Notes under the pieces: generated by a model
Database searches by the model: none
What the model was told of the DNA's origin: nothing
What the model saw: the letters and a program-made list of their open reading frames with translations, nothing else
Source of the DNA: JACKCB01 sp964452775
GTDB taxonomy: Bacteria > Chloroflexota > Anaerolineae > Promineifilales > Promineifilaceae
Assembly (NCBI GenBank): GCA_964452775.1
Contig: CAYVQP010000015.1
Location: 4,375 to 68,374 of the forward strand
Length of the DNA stretch: 64,000 nucleotides
Reading direction: 5' to 3'
Position numbers and translations under genes: made by a program
Part shown: positions 42,679-51,612 of the stretch, in pieces
Numbering within the stretch: the first letter of the stretch is position 1
Layout: each line of letters starts with the position of its first letter

Positions 42679-43623
42679 TCAGCTCTCATTGATCAGGCTG
42701 AGCCGCTGGCTGAAGGCGACCATCGTTTGCTCTCCGTGGCTGATGAAGTGGCCCTTGCACCAGTCGGCGCAGAAGGCCGCTTCTGTATCTGTCTGGTCCT
42801 GCAATTGCCGGCCAAACCGGGCGATTTTGCGATCCATTTCCCACTTCTCCAGCCGCGCGCCAAGCCTGGAAGCCAGAACTCCTTCCGACGCCCGGCGAAA
42901 TTGACGTTGGCTCCAGGAGGGACCGGCAAGCTCAACCTTACGGGGGTGGCCGGTTGCGTTCGGCAGGTAGCGCGCAGACCAGGCATTTGCCTGGCGCAGT
43001 TGCTCATAGAGCGGTAGCCCGGCAATCAGCACCATTTGGGTCAATTCATGAGCTGAATAGAAGGAGTGGTCGCTGAAAGCCAGCCGGCCGGCGGAGAGAA
43101 TATAGTTGGGGCAGAGGGGCACTCCCCTTTGGCCGGCGAGACGCACTATTAAGATGGTGAATGCCCGGCTGAGCCAGACACGGCCGGGCGCGCTAATGAT
43201 GAAATAGTCAATGTCCGCGCCCTGTTCGACATTGTCTACTGCCAGCGAGCCGGAGACCGCCACCATGCGCACAAAGGGCATGGCGGCGATACGACGGCCG
43301 TAGGAGATAGCTTGCGGCCAGAGCACTTTGGCGACTTCATGCCGGCTCTTGCGGATCTCAACGATGGACTCGCGGCCCGGCAACGTGTAGTAGCCTTCTC
43401 GCTGCGCCAGCCGGCCGGCGCCGGCGCACATGGCATCCAGCGCCTGCTGCACTTGATCAATGGTGGCCGTATGAGCGCTTAAATAGCGATGCGCTTCCCG
43501 GCTCAGTAGCGGGTAGTCAAAGACATCAACGTAGGCCACGGTCTCAAGCAGCGCCTCCTGCAAGGTCGCTGATTCCGCTGCCTCGATGCTGTAATGACCG
43601 TTTGAACGGTTTGACGATAACAA
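42679..43623 (-). CDS. Nucleotidyltransferase-like protein of the radical SAM cluster
   Basis: A protein of about 314 residues. Near residues 122-139 it has V-S-G-S-L-A-V-D followed by A-D-I-D-Y-F-I-I, the GS-x10-D-x-D signature of pol-beta-type nucleotidyltransferases. N-terminal residues (ALLETVAYVDVFDYPLL) resemble a helix-turn-helix-like cap found in relatives. The start is uncertain: the open frame runs into holA, so I place it at a TTG (43623) with GAGGG before it. It may attach a nucleotide to a small molecule or tRNA; no substrate can be given. It sits between holA and the radical SAM pair. Confidence 0.7.
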   Translation of the reverse strand: MLSSNRSNGHYSIEAAESATLQEALLETVAYVDVFDYPLLSREAHRYLSAHTATIDQVQQALDAMCAGAGRLAQREGYYTLPGRESIVEIRKSRHEVAKVLWPQAISYGRRIAAMPFVRMVAVSGSLAVDNVEQGADIDYFIISAPGRVWLSRAFTILIVRLAGQRGVPLCPNYILSAGRLAFSDHSFYSAHELTQMVLIAGLPLYEQLRQANAWSARYLPNATGHPRKVELAGPSWSQRQFRRASEGVLASRLGARLEKWEMDRKIARFGRQLQDQTDTEAAFCADWCKGHFISHGEQTMVAFSQRLSLINES

Positions 43624-43654
43624 GCTACCCTCGTAAATGCCGGCGTGGTGCGCC

Positions 43655-44608
43655 TTATTCCACCAGCGCAGCCAGGAACAGGTGGAGCGATGTCGTAATG
43701 TCCGCTTTGCCCGTCTTGGCGTCAACATCAACATCCAGCAAGTGGTGGTATATTTGTTCGAGTTGCTCCAGACTGAATCCGTGAGACTGCTGGTACAGCT
43801 TCTGGGCGACGCGCTTATGGAGGTTAAGAGTATCGGCAATGGCCGGTGGGCGCTTGCCCTGCTCCGCAAGCTCCTTTATCTGAATGAGCAACCGGAACTG
43901 GCGAATCAGCATGCCAAACAAATAGAATGGGTCAGTGCCGTCGCTGAGCTTCTGATGGAGCGACTTCGCCGCCCGGCGAACATCCCGCCCGCCAAGCGCA
44001 TCCACCAGGTCGAAGATGTTGGCCTCGGCCACGTATGGGCTGAGTAAGGCTACGTCTTCTGCGCTGATGGTGTGCGATTCGCCGGCGTACAGTACCAACT
44101 TGGTGATTTCGTTTTCTTGGATAGCCAGGTCGTTGCCGATATTGGTGGCCAACACCTGTGTGGCATGCGGTGAGATATGACCACCCTGCGCCTGTACGCG
44201 CTGCTGAATCCAGCGATTGAGGGCCGCGCCCTCGGGGCGCTCGAAGAGGCGAACGAAGCCATTCTCGGCCTTTTCGGCCAGCTTAATCAAGCGGTGATTT
44301 TCCGGCAGCGCCTTCGATTCCAGGAAAAAGAGCCGCGCCGAATCCGGCATGTCCGGCAAATAAGTCAATAACTTGCCGAGGAAGGTTTCATCCGGCTTGG
44401 CGGCGAACAGACCTTCAACTATGACTACCCGGCGCTTGGCGAGGAATGGGGCCACATCGCAGGCCTGACGCAACGCGCCGAAAGACATGACCCCTTCAAA
44501 GCGGGTCGTGTTTAGCTCCAGCATGGCCGGATCGCCCATCTTGTTGAGCAAATCGGCCAGGGTTTCTTTCTGGGCAAAGGTGTCGTCACCGTGAAACAGG
44601 TAGAACAT
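43655..44608 (-). CDS. holA: DNA polymerase III subunit delta
   Basis: A 317-residue clamp-loader subunit. MFYLFHGDDTFAQKETLADLL is the usual start with the degenerate nucleotide-binding region; LEL...FEGVMSFGALRQACDVAPFLAKRRVVIVEG is the sliding-clamp opening segment, and the C-terminal collar contains FYLFGMLIRQFRLLIQIKEL and LNLHKRVAQKLYQQSHGFS. It opens the beta clamp during replication. No good ribosome site is visible before the ATG. It is first in a run with the nucleotidyltransferase and the radical SAM pair, a common pattern of housekeeping genes being followed by unrelated ones. Confidence 0.93.
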   Translation of the reverse strand: MFYLFHGDDTFAQKETLADLLNKMGDPAMLELNTTRFEGVMSFGALRQACDVAPFLAKRRVVIVEGLFAAKPDETFLGKLLTYLPDMPDSARLFFLESKALPENHRLIKLAEKAENGFVRLFERPEGAALNRWIQQRVQAQGGHISPHATQVLATNIGNDLAIQENEITKLVLYAGESHTISAEDVALLSPYVAEANIFDLVDALGGRDVRRAAKSLHQKLSDGTDPFYLFGMLIRQFRLLIQIKELAEQGKRPPAIADTLNLHKRVAQKLYQQSHGFSLEQLEQIYHHLLDVDVDAKTGKADITTSLHLFLAALVE

Positions 44609-44694
44609 AAGACACCGGCGTAAACGTTACCATCTGCTCAAGGACCGGGCGGTCAATGAGGCCCACAGCCGAGACGTACTCAACGAAAGCGGAA

Positions 44695-45303
44695 TCAATC
44701 GCTGGTGTCGATGCGATAGGCGGTCATCTGCCTATCACTGCCGGCAGCCAGCAGAAGCTTGAACAGCCGGGTGACGGGTGAGGGAGCGACCCGGCTTACT
44801 CTCACAACGCGCAGACTACCCAAGTTCCCATCGGTAGTGTATCTGGCCTGCAATGCCATGCCAAGAGGCCGGGAGACGATCAGGGCCACAACGCCGGCCA
44901 ACACAGCAGACGGCAAAGCAGCCAATGAGGTCATTAAGGTGGCCTGCTTCTGCTGCTGCCGGCGCTGCTCAAAGACAAAGGCAAGCTGCGAGGCCACCGC
45001 CACCATCGTAGCAGTGGTCAGCAACACCGTGCCGCAGTTGGGGTGTACAGCCAGATGCCGTTCGCCGTTCTGCATCCGGCGATACGCCTCGTCAACAGCG
45101 CCGATAATGCTTTCTTCATTCAAATCGCCGTAAATGTTCAGATGGAAGCCGGCCGGCGTGGAGTTGCCCTGTGCGCTGAAACTGTGGTGCTGTTCGCTGA
45201 GCACATGGATGGTGGCATGCTCCAAAGCGTGATTACGGCGTATGCGGCTGATTACCTTGCCGATCGCACTGGTCGAACTGGTCAAGTTGCTCGTACTGCT
45301 CAT
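44695..45303 (-). CDS. DUF6391 family membrane protein
   Basis: A 202-residue protein. RRNHALEHATIHVLSEQHH is the hallmark of the DUF6391 family, which is known mainly from Cyanobacteria and Chloroflexota and has no assigned function. HPNCGTVLLTTA precedes one or two membrane segments (about residues 95-150). AGGAT lies about 7 bases before the ATG. It is separated from holA by 86 bp and could share its transcript. Confidence 0.85.
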   Translation of the reverse strand: MSSTSNLTSSTSAIGKVISRIRRNHALEHATIHVLSEQHHSFSAQGNSTPAGFHLNIYGDLNEESIIGAVDEAYRRMQNGERHLAVHPNCGTVLLTTATMVAVASQLAFVFEQRRQQQKQATLMTSLAALPSAVLAGVVALIVSRPLGMALQARYTTDGNLGSLRVVRVSRVAPSPVTRLFKLLLAAGSDRQMTAYRIDTSD

Positions 45304-45616
45304 GCGAGATCCTTTGCTTGGTGCATCCGCGTGCTTTTATAGCACGTAAGCCCGAATGCGTAAACGTCATTATGCCGGACAGATCGAGTCACTCAATGGT
45401 CCGCTCGCTAACTAAGGACAAAACCCCGCAGGTCTTTCACGGGTCTACCGCCGAGCGAGCATACTCAGCAAGACCTGCGGGGTTTGAGAAAGATTTAGCG
45501 AGAGAACCATTCAATTGCGCTGCCCTAAACAAATCCCGCAGGTGTTGCCGGGATGCTCGCTCCGCGATAGGCCTGGGAGAGAACGGATGGGTATTGGCCA
45601 CTGCCGGCGAGGAGGC
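45304..45616. other. Intergenic stretch with an inverted repeat and a half copy
   Basis: This 313-bp gap has no believable gene. It holds the AAACCCC inverted repeat (45420-45485) and, further right near 45532-45544, a lone arm-like AAATCCCGCAGGT. Otherwise nothing is seen. Confidence 0.7.
45420..45485. repeat. Inverted repeat, AAACCCC family, copy 3
   Basis: A perfect 16-bp pair: AAACCCCGCAGGTCTT (left, to 45436) and AAGACCTGCGGGGTTT (45470-45485), with a 33-base loop. It is 130 bp beyond the murE stop and shares the prefix TAAGGACAAAACCCCG with the copy near 51.5 kb. Confidence 0.85.
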
Positions 45617-47272
45617 TTAGTAGGTGGGCAGGCCAAGGTCGGGCATCGGCTTGCCGGCCAGTAGCGCTTCCAGAGCTGCACGGGTGGCGACCACGTCATC
45701 CCAGGGGTACTCGATGACGCCGAAGCACATGGACTGCTCATGCCCTTTGCCGCAAATCAGGACCAGATCGCCGGGCTGAGCCAGTTGCAGGGCAAAGTAG
45801 ATTGCCCGGCCACGATCCGGCACGCGCCAGAAGTTGTGTCCTTCCACGCCGCCCTTGTCCCGGCAGCCGCTGGCCATCATCTCCAGTATCTCATCCAATG
45901 ATTCCGTTCGCGGGTCTTCGGCGGTCAGGACCGTCAGGTCGGACTCATGGGCTGAGACTTCGGCCATCAGCCGGCGCTTCTGAATGTCCCGCTTGCCGGC
46001 GCTGCCGAACAACGTGATTATCCGGCCGCCGACCATGCGTCTACCCGCGCGGATCGCTTCCGCCAGGGCATTGGGGGTATGGGCGAAGTCCACGATGACC
46101 AGAAAGGACTGCCCGCCGGCGATGCGCTGCATACGCCCGGTAAGCGGCTGAGCGCGCTCCAACTCGCGCTGGATCGCCGGCAAGGATAGTCCCAGGCCGT
46201 GAGCTGCCGCTGCCGCCGCCAGCATGTTGTAGACGTTGAAATCTCCAACCAGGGGTGAGGCGATCTCGCCGGTAATTGAATGGCTGTCGCCGGAAGTGAT
46301 GTGGAGCGTAAACCGGGTGGCGTGCGGGCCGTAGCGGATATCTGTAGCGTAGATGTCGGCCGGCTGGCCCATCCGATAGTCTAGCCGGCGACCGGCCGGC
46401 AATTCTTGCAAACGCGCCCATGAAACATCGTCGCCATTCAACACGGCAGTGCGGATCATCTGCCCCTTGATGGGGTTGGCTGATGGCCGGTTGCCGGCAT
46501 CCATTGTTAGGGCTCTGAACAATCCCGCCTTGGCGTCGAGATAAGCCTCCCAACTGCCGTGGTAGTCCAGGTGTTCGTGGGTGATATTGGTAACCACAGC
46601 GACGTCGAAATCAATGGCGGCCACGCGGTGCTGGGCCAGCCCGTGCGATGTGGTCTCCAGGACGCAGTGGGTCATGCCGGCATCCACCATGCGCCGCAAG
46701 TAGCGCTGAATGACCGGCGACTCCGGGGTGGTAACGTGCAGAGCCAGCGACTCTTCTTGCGGTCCGACAATTGCCCGTAGGGTGCTGAGCAGCCCGGCCG
46801 GGATCCCGTTCTCCTGTAGAATGGAATGAATTAGATTCGAGGTGGTCGTCTTACCGTCGGTGCCGGTGACGCCGATCATGACCAGGTCGCGGGCTGGGAA
46901 GCCTTCCCATGAGGCCGCCAGCCAGGCCTCTGCCAGGCCGCTGTCAGCGACCTGCAGATATGGGACGGCGCTGCTCAGCATCGTCGGCAATTCGACCAGC
47001 GGGCGTTGACCGATTACTAGCGCGGCCCCACGGGCGACGGCCTGAGGGATGTAGGGGTGACCATCGCTGCCGCTGCGCACTCGGGCCACGAAGCAAGCGC
47101 CGGGTGTGACGGCGTCGGTGTGCTCAACAATTGCAGTCAGCCGCACCTCCGGACCGTCATAGGCCGGCGGCTGGGGGAGGGCGGTACCCTGAACGGCCTG
47201 TTCCCAGCCGGCCAGCAACTCGCGTAGCGACTTGCCATTTCCAGCAATCAGTTTGTCTTGATCGGTCGTCAT
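45617..47272 (-). CDS. murE: UDP-N-acetylmuramoyl-tripeptide synthetase (MurE)
   Basis: A 551-residue Mur ligase. Domain 1 binds UDP-MurNAc-L-Ala-D-Glu, the central ATPase has GVTGTDGKTTTSNLIHSIL and MTHCVLETTSHGLAQ, and the C-terminal domain has ILDFAHTPNAL-like VDFAHTPNALAEAI and LTAEDPRTESLDEI. The Arg in EDPRTE is at the place that selects diaminopimelate in DAP-type enzymes (DNPR), although the preceding residues differ, so the third amino acid is uncertain. The ATG at 47272 has AGGAAA ahead. It follows the DUF711 gene by 19 bp, suggesting an operon. Confidence 0.93.
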   Translation of the reverse strand: MTTDQDKLIAGNGKSLRELLAGWEQAVQGTALPQPPAYDGPEVRLTAIVEHTDAVTPGACFVARVRSGSDGHPYIPQAVARGAALVIGQRPLVELPTMLSSAVPYLQVADSGLAEAWLAASWEGFPARDLVMIGVTGTDGKTTTSNLIHSILQENGIPAGLLSTLRAIVGPQEESLALHVTTPESPVIQRYLRRMVDAGMTHCVLETTSHGLAQHRVAAIDFDVAVVTNITHEHLDYHGSWEAYLDAKAGLFRALTMDAGNRPSANPIKGQMIRTAVLNGDDVSWARLQELPAGRRLDYRMGQPADIYATDIRYGPHATRFTLHITSGDSHSITGEIASPLVGDFNVYNMLAAAAAAHGLGLSLPAIQRELERAQPLTGRMQRIAGGQSFLVIVDFAHTPNALAEAIRAGRRMVGGRIITLFGSAGKRDIQKRRLMAEVSAHESDLTVLTAEDPRTESLDEILEMMASGCRDKGGVEGHNFWRVPDRGRAIYFALQLAQPGDLVLICGKGHEQSMCFGVIEYPWDDVVATRAALEALLAGKPMPDLGLPTY

Positions 47273-47291
47273 CACACCATTTCCTGCTTGT

Positions 47292-48500
47292 TCACTGCAT
47301 CCGGCGCTGCTTGGCGAGACTTTCGATTGCGATGGTAGCCGGGATTTGCAGCAATCCGGCCGCGCCGGAGCCGGGTATAGACATGACCTTGCTGTCGGCA
47401 AAGTAGGTAAAGTCAAAGCTGACCGGGTCTCCTGGCCGTAGACCCGGCAACGGCAGCAGCCGGGCGGTGAGCGGCTTGTCCAGCCGCGTCGCCAGCGCCG
47501 CCACATCGAGCAAGACAGCGGTCACCTGGGCAAGGGTGATGTCGCCGGGTAGCGGCACGGTATCCAGGCCGGTCCCGCACACCGCCGACCAGTTCAACAA
47601 ATCTGCCAGGGATAGCCGCCCGGCGGCGGCCTGTTCTGCCAGGACGCTGTCTTCCAACACAGGCAACATCAGGCCGGAGAAGCCGCAGCGTGGAAAGTCG
47701 GCCCGGCCCAGCGCTTCGGCGATGAAGGTGGCGGCGAACAGACTGCCAGATGCGCCCAACCAGGAAAGGCCCAGCGATTCAAGGGCGCTGCCCAGGCTAC
47801 GTTCAGCTGTCGGGAAAGGGGCAAGTGAGAAGTCAATGCCCCGAAACGGGATGCCTTGCTCGGCAGCCAGCCGCCGGCCGGCCTCTGACAGAGTGGCGGC
47901 GGCGCTTTCAATGCTCTGAATGAGGCCGGAGCGAGCTTCATCCAGCGTGGCGGCCGCCTGCACGGCGACCAGCGCGAGGTCGGCGGCCTCCACGCCCAGA
48001 GCAAAGCCCGCCGCGCCGCCGGCATGATAGGCGGCCGGGAAAAAGGGCGAACCCGGCGCGCAATTGGCCAGCGCTGCGAAGTAGAGGTTGCTGAACCCCT
48101 TTTCATCCAGCCGGCTGATGTCCAGGATGAGGCGGGCGACCGATTCGCAGCGATCAATGTTGATTTTGCCCCGCCGGTCGGCGATCTCGGCTGCGCCAAA
48201 GAGGGTCTCGGAGACGCCGATCATGGCCGGCAGGCGCTTCAGCCAGCCGATCTCATGTTGCAACTGCACGGGCCCAAGGCTGATAAAGTCGGCTCCGGCT
48301 GCCAGCCATTTGTCAGCTACCCTGGCGGCCTGTTCGCCGGTGCCCAGCGTGGAATCCCACCAGTCAGGAAATGGCGGCAGGGCGACTCGTCTGGATTGAA
48401 CCGGTACGGCAAATGCAGAAGGGGCCGCCGCGAAGAAGCGCCCGGCAACAGCCGCCGGAAAGTCCGGTTCACAGAAAAGCGTGACAGATCGAATCTCCAT
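47292..48500 (-). CDS. DUF711 (UPF0210-like) family protein
   Basis: A 402-residue soluble protein of the DUF711/pyruvate-formate-lyase-like group: IRSVTLFCEPD at the start, ISLGPVQ, AALANCAPGSPFFPAAYH, IDFSLAPFPTAERSLG and GFSGLMLPVLEDS. The function of the family is unknown. ATG at 48500 with GAGGT four bases before was preferred to an upstream in-frame ATG (48521). It lies directly before murE; a functional link to the cell wall is only a guess from adjacency. Confidence 0.88.
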   Translation of the reverse strand: MEIRSVTLFCEPDFPAAVAGRFFAAAPSAFAVPVQSRRVALPPFPDWWDSTLGTGEQAARVADKWLAAGADFISLGPVQLQHEIGWLKRLPAMIGVSETLFGAAEIADRRGKINIDRCESVARLILDISRLDEKGFSNLYFAALANCAPGSPFFPAAYHAGGAAGFALGVEAADLALVAVQAAATLDEARSGLIQSIESAAATLSEAGRRLAAEQGIPFRGIDFSLAPFPTAERSLGSALESLGLSWLGASGSLFAATFIAEALGRADFPRCGFSGLMLPVLEDSVLAEQAAAGRLSLADLLNWSAVCGTGLDTVPLPGDITLAQVTAVLLDVAALATRLDKPLTARLLPLPGLRPGDPVSFDFTYFADSKVMSIPGSGAAGLLQIPATIAIESLAKQRRMQ

Positions 48501-48630
48501 AGCTACCTCGACGCTTCCCATCTGCGCGATTTGACTAGCGCAGGTGGGCAGCTACAATCAACGATCAACCAGGTAGATGCCCGGTTGGTCCAGGCAAGGC
48601 ACTTGCACCCTATTGTATTGAACAATTGGC

Positions 48631-49062
48631 ATGACAACGAATGACGAACAGAGCACCGGCGCTCCACGACGCCGGCGGAAACGCGGCCGGCAGGCAACGC
48701 AGTCTAATCGCAGACCCACGGTAGATGCGGCGACTGAAAAAGTTGAGTCCGCAGCTTTGAGCCAGGTAATGAATGAGTTTGTGTTGTGCGGCCGGTGCAG
48801 CTACTTCCTTGCCGGATGCCGGATCATCTACGGCCTGGAGGTGTTGGAAACTGCGGTGCAGAGCAGCGATCAGCATTCCTTGGGCTTGCCCTGGGACATG
48901 AATGTGCGACGCTTGTTGCTGGAGTCATACGGCTTTGACATTGACGCTACGCTGTTGTGGTTCGAGGGATATTGTCGCGAATGTGGCCGGCGCTTTGCTT
49001 ATGGCGACCCGGACCGGGAAGAAGGCGCGGATAGGTTATACGTCCAGTTAGTCGCCCATTGA
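48631..49062 (+). CDS. Small protein with two CxxC pairs, unknown
   Basis: A 143-residue protein that I do not recognise. The first 30 residues are basic and disordered (RRRRKRGRQATQ). CGRC (about residues 53-56) and CREC (about 115-118) could form one zinc ribbon, but are 58 residues apart. The sequence between contains LGLPWDMNVRRLLLESYGFDIDATLLWFEGYCRECGRRF. No clear ribosome site precedes the ATG. It is on the plus strand before the helicase gene, 99 bp apart, with a small ACCCG/CGGGT hairpin and T5 after its stop. Confidence 0.72.
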   Translation: MTTNDEQSTGAPRRRRKRGRQATQSNRRPTVDAATEKVESAALSQVMNEFVLCGRCSYFLAGCRIIYGLEVLETAVQSSDQHSLGLPWDMNVRRLLLESYGFDIDATLLWFEGYCRECGRRFAYGDPDREEGADRLYVQLVAH

Positions 49063-49161
49063 ACCCGACCCGGGTGCAGATTTTTCCGGCTTCATGAACA
49101 ATCCGGCGCGCTGGCGGTTCTGATGCGTCGTTAGCGCTCGTATTGAGCAAGGCTATCCACC

Positions 49162-51522
49162 ATGCAGTTACGCCCGGCACAAGAAAAGATCCTGGCTTAC
49201 CGTGGGGGCCGGATGGCGGTTAGCGCGGTGCCGGGCAGCGGCAAGACTTTCACGCTCTCGCTGCTGGCCGCGGAGCTGATCCGATCCGGCCGGGTGAATG
49301 TGGCTGCCGGGCAGCAGGTGCTGGTGGTCACTTACCTGAATTCGAGCGTTGATAACTTCAGGGCGCAGATTCGACGCCGGTTGCAAGAGTTAAACTTGCC
49401 GGCCCAGGGTTATGACGTGCGCACCCTGCACAGTCTGGGGCTGGAGATCGTGCGCACCGCGCGGGGGAGCGCCGACGCCGCGAATGAACTGGTCGTGCTG
49501 GACGACGTTCAGAGCGCCAACTACCTTCAGACCGCTGCAAACAACTGGATTGACGATTACCCGGAATTGTGGAACGTCTTTCTACCCGATCGCAGCCCAT
49601 CCATGGCGGCCCGTTGGCGCGAGATAACAGAGCGGACGGCGCGGGTCTACATTCAGACCGCCAAAAATGAACGCTACCGGCCGGCGAATATCCAGGGACG
49701 ATTGAATGAGCCGGCCACGCAGAGTGAAAATGCATACATGCTGCTCTGGGTGCTGAACGGCATTTATGCTCGCTACCAGGCGATCTTGGACCGGCAGGGG
49801 GCGCTGGATTTCGATGACCTGATCTGGCAAGCGGCGGATCTGATGGCCGGACGGCCCGACCTGGCGGCCGCCTTGCGCCAGCGCTGGCCCTATGTCCTGG
49901 AGGATGAGGCGCAGGACAGTGTGCCGCTGCAAAGCGACCTGCTGGCGGAATTGACGGCCGGCCCGGCCGGCAATTGGGTGCGCGTCGGCGATCCCAATCA
50001 GGCGATCACCAGCAGTTTCACGGCCGCGCACCCCCGCTTCTTCAACGCCTTCATTGATGAGCCGCAGGTGGCGTTCTTTCCGCTGCCCAATTCCGGGCGC
50101 TCAGCGGCGCTGATTTATGAGGCGGCCAACCGGCTGGTACATTGGGTCTGCGACCGGCATCCAGTGTTGGAGGTGAGGAAAAACGCCCTCCGCCGGCAGG
50201 ATATCTTGCCCACTCCGCCTGGGGATGGGCAACCCAATCCGCCGGACGAGGAAGCCGGGCTGCGCATCCGCGTTTACGCACAACGAGAGGAGGAAGAGCT
50301 GCCGGAGATCGCCAGATTGGCGCACCTGTACGCGGAAAAGTATCTGGAACGTACGGTGGCCATCCTGAGTCCAACTAATCGGGTCGGCTACAATCTCTCA
50401 GAGCTGCTCGACCTGCGTGAGGCGCCATATGACAACCTGTTGCGTGGGGGCGGACGGGAGCGCGAGATTGCCGCCGTCCTGCATGGGCTGCTGGGTTTGC
50501 TGGCTGATCCGCTGGATACCCGGCAATTGGCGCAGGCGCACCAGGCGCTGTTTGAGTTGGGACATCCTGTCGCCGGATTGACGCCAATCGGCGACGGATC
50601 AGGACATCCGGCCCCGGACGCTTCCCTGGATGGCGAAGGGGTGGTCGAAGCCGGTTGGGAGCTGAATCGTTTCCATGCGCTGTTGCGAAGCGTTCCCCGG
50701 TCCGAACAGTTGCTGTTTCCTGACAATCAGCAGAGTCCTGTGACCGCGCTGCCGGGAGGGACAGCCGGCGAAACGGATATGCGACGACTGGACACCTTCC
50801 TGCCGTTTGTCCGGCGGCTGTTTGCGCTGCGTCCGTTACCGGTTGACGACCTGGTGCTGGCTCTGGCGGATGAGCTGTTTGCGACGAGCATGCAGCCCGG
50901 CGAAGGGGCGACAGCAGAGCCGGCGCGCGCGCCTATGCGTGAGTCGGACCTTTCCACCGCGCATCGCATCGCGGCGGTGTTGCGTCGCTGGCATGATCTA
51001 CACCCCGAATGGCGGCTGCCGGAAATGGCGGCGGCGCTGGCCGAAGTGGCAGCCGGCAGACGCACGCTGCCCCTGATATCGCCGGCCGAATTGGGTTACG
51101 AGCCGCAGCCGGGGCGCATCACCCTGACGACGCAGCACGGGGCCAAGGGCATGGAGTGGGACGCTGTCTTCCTGGTGGGGATTGATAATTTCTGGATTCC
51201 CGGCGACCTGGACGCGCCGTTCCTGGGCAGCTACGACTTCCTGGGTGGAGATCCAATCGCGGAGGCTACCGCGCAGTTGCGGGAGCTAATGACCGGCGAC
51301 GCCGATCTCTTTCCGGGGCGCACGGCCACCGAATCCGCCCATATCGCGGTCATTTGTGAGCGACTGCGCCTGCTTTACGTGGGCATCACCCGGGCGCGGC
51401 GCTATTTGCACATCAGTCGCAGCCGGTTTACACGCACTTTTGGACTGAATAGGGAGGCTGCGCCGGCCACCGCGTTAGGCGCGCTCTATCAATACTTGAA
51501 GGAGCAGACGCAGGATCGGTAG
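49162..51522 (+). CDS. UvrD/PcrA-like ATP-dependent DNA helicase
   Basis: A 786-residue superfamily 1 helicase. Walker A AVPGSGKT (residues 22-29), the Q motif LRPAQEKIL, DEAQ box in LEDEAQDS near residue 248, motif III (VRVGDPNQAI), motif V in TTQHGAKGMEWDAVFLVGID and motif VI in VGITRARRYLHIS. It is similar in size to UvrD/PcrA, with 3'-5' polarity expected. LKEQTQDR ends the protein. A weak AAGG is the only ribosome site. It ends convergently with the aroK-aroB gene; an inverted repeat lies between. Confidence 0.93.
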   Translation: MQLRPAQEKILAYRGGRMAVSAVPGSGKTFTLSLLAAELIRSGRVNVAAGQQVLVVTYLNSSVDNFRAQIRRRLQELNLPAQGYDVRTLHSLGLEIVRTARGSADAANELVVLDDVQSANYLQTAANNWIDDYPELWNVFLPDRSPSMAARWREITERTARVYIQTAKNERYRPANIQGRLNEPATQSENAYMLLWVLNGIYARYQAILDRQGALDFDDLIWQAADLMAGRPDLAAALRQRWPYVLEDEAQDSVPLQSDLLAELTAGPAGNWVRVGDPNQAITSSFTAAHPRFFNAFIDEPQVAFFPLPNSGRSAALIYEAANRLVHWVCDRHPVLEVRKNALRRQDILPTPPGDGQPNPPDEEAGLRIRVYAQREEEELPEIARLAHLYAEKYLERTVAILSPTNRVGYNLSELLDLREAPYDNLLRGGGREREIAAVLHGLLGLLADPLDTRQLAQAHQALFELGHPVAGLTPIGDGSGHPAPDASLDGEGVVEAGWELNRFHALLRSVPRSEQLLFPDNQQSPVTALPGGTAGETDMRRLDTFLPFVRRLFALRPLPVDDLVLALADELFATSMQPGEGATAEPARAPMRESDLSTAHRIAAVLRRWHDLHPEWRLPEMAAALAEVAAGRRTLPLISPAELGYEPQPGRITLTTQHGAKGMEWDAVFLVGIDNFWIPGDLDAPFLGSYDFLGGDPIAEATAQLRELMTGDADLFPGRTATESAHIAVICERLRLLYVGITRARRYLHISRSRFTRTFGLNREAAPATALGALYQYLKEQTQDR

Positions 51523-51546
51523 GGGGTCTTCTCGCCGCTTAAGGAC

Positions 51547-51612
51547 AAAACCCCGACGGTCTCCCGGACGATCTCCCGACGGTCATGGTGATGGAGGATA
51601 CCTACGGGATTT
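51547..51612. repeat. Inverted repeat, AAACCCC family, copy 4
   Basis: A diverged copy: left arm AAAACCCCGACGGTCT (from 51547) and right arm ACCTACGGGATTT (51600-51612). It starts with the same AAGGACAAAACCCCG as copy 3. The last residues of the AroK-AroB protein are encoded by the right arm. Confidence 0.6.

Noticed and set aside
42679..43869. Long form of the nucleotidyltransferase gene starting inside holA
   Set aside because: The first 80 residues are Ser/Arg/Thr-rich shadow sequence overlapping the conserved end of holA.
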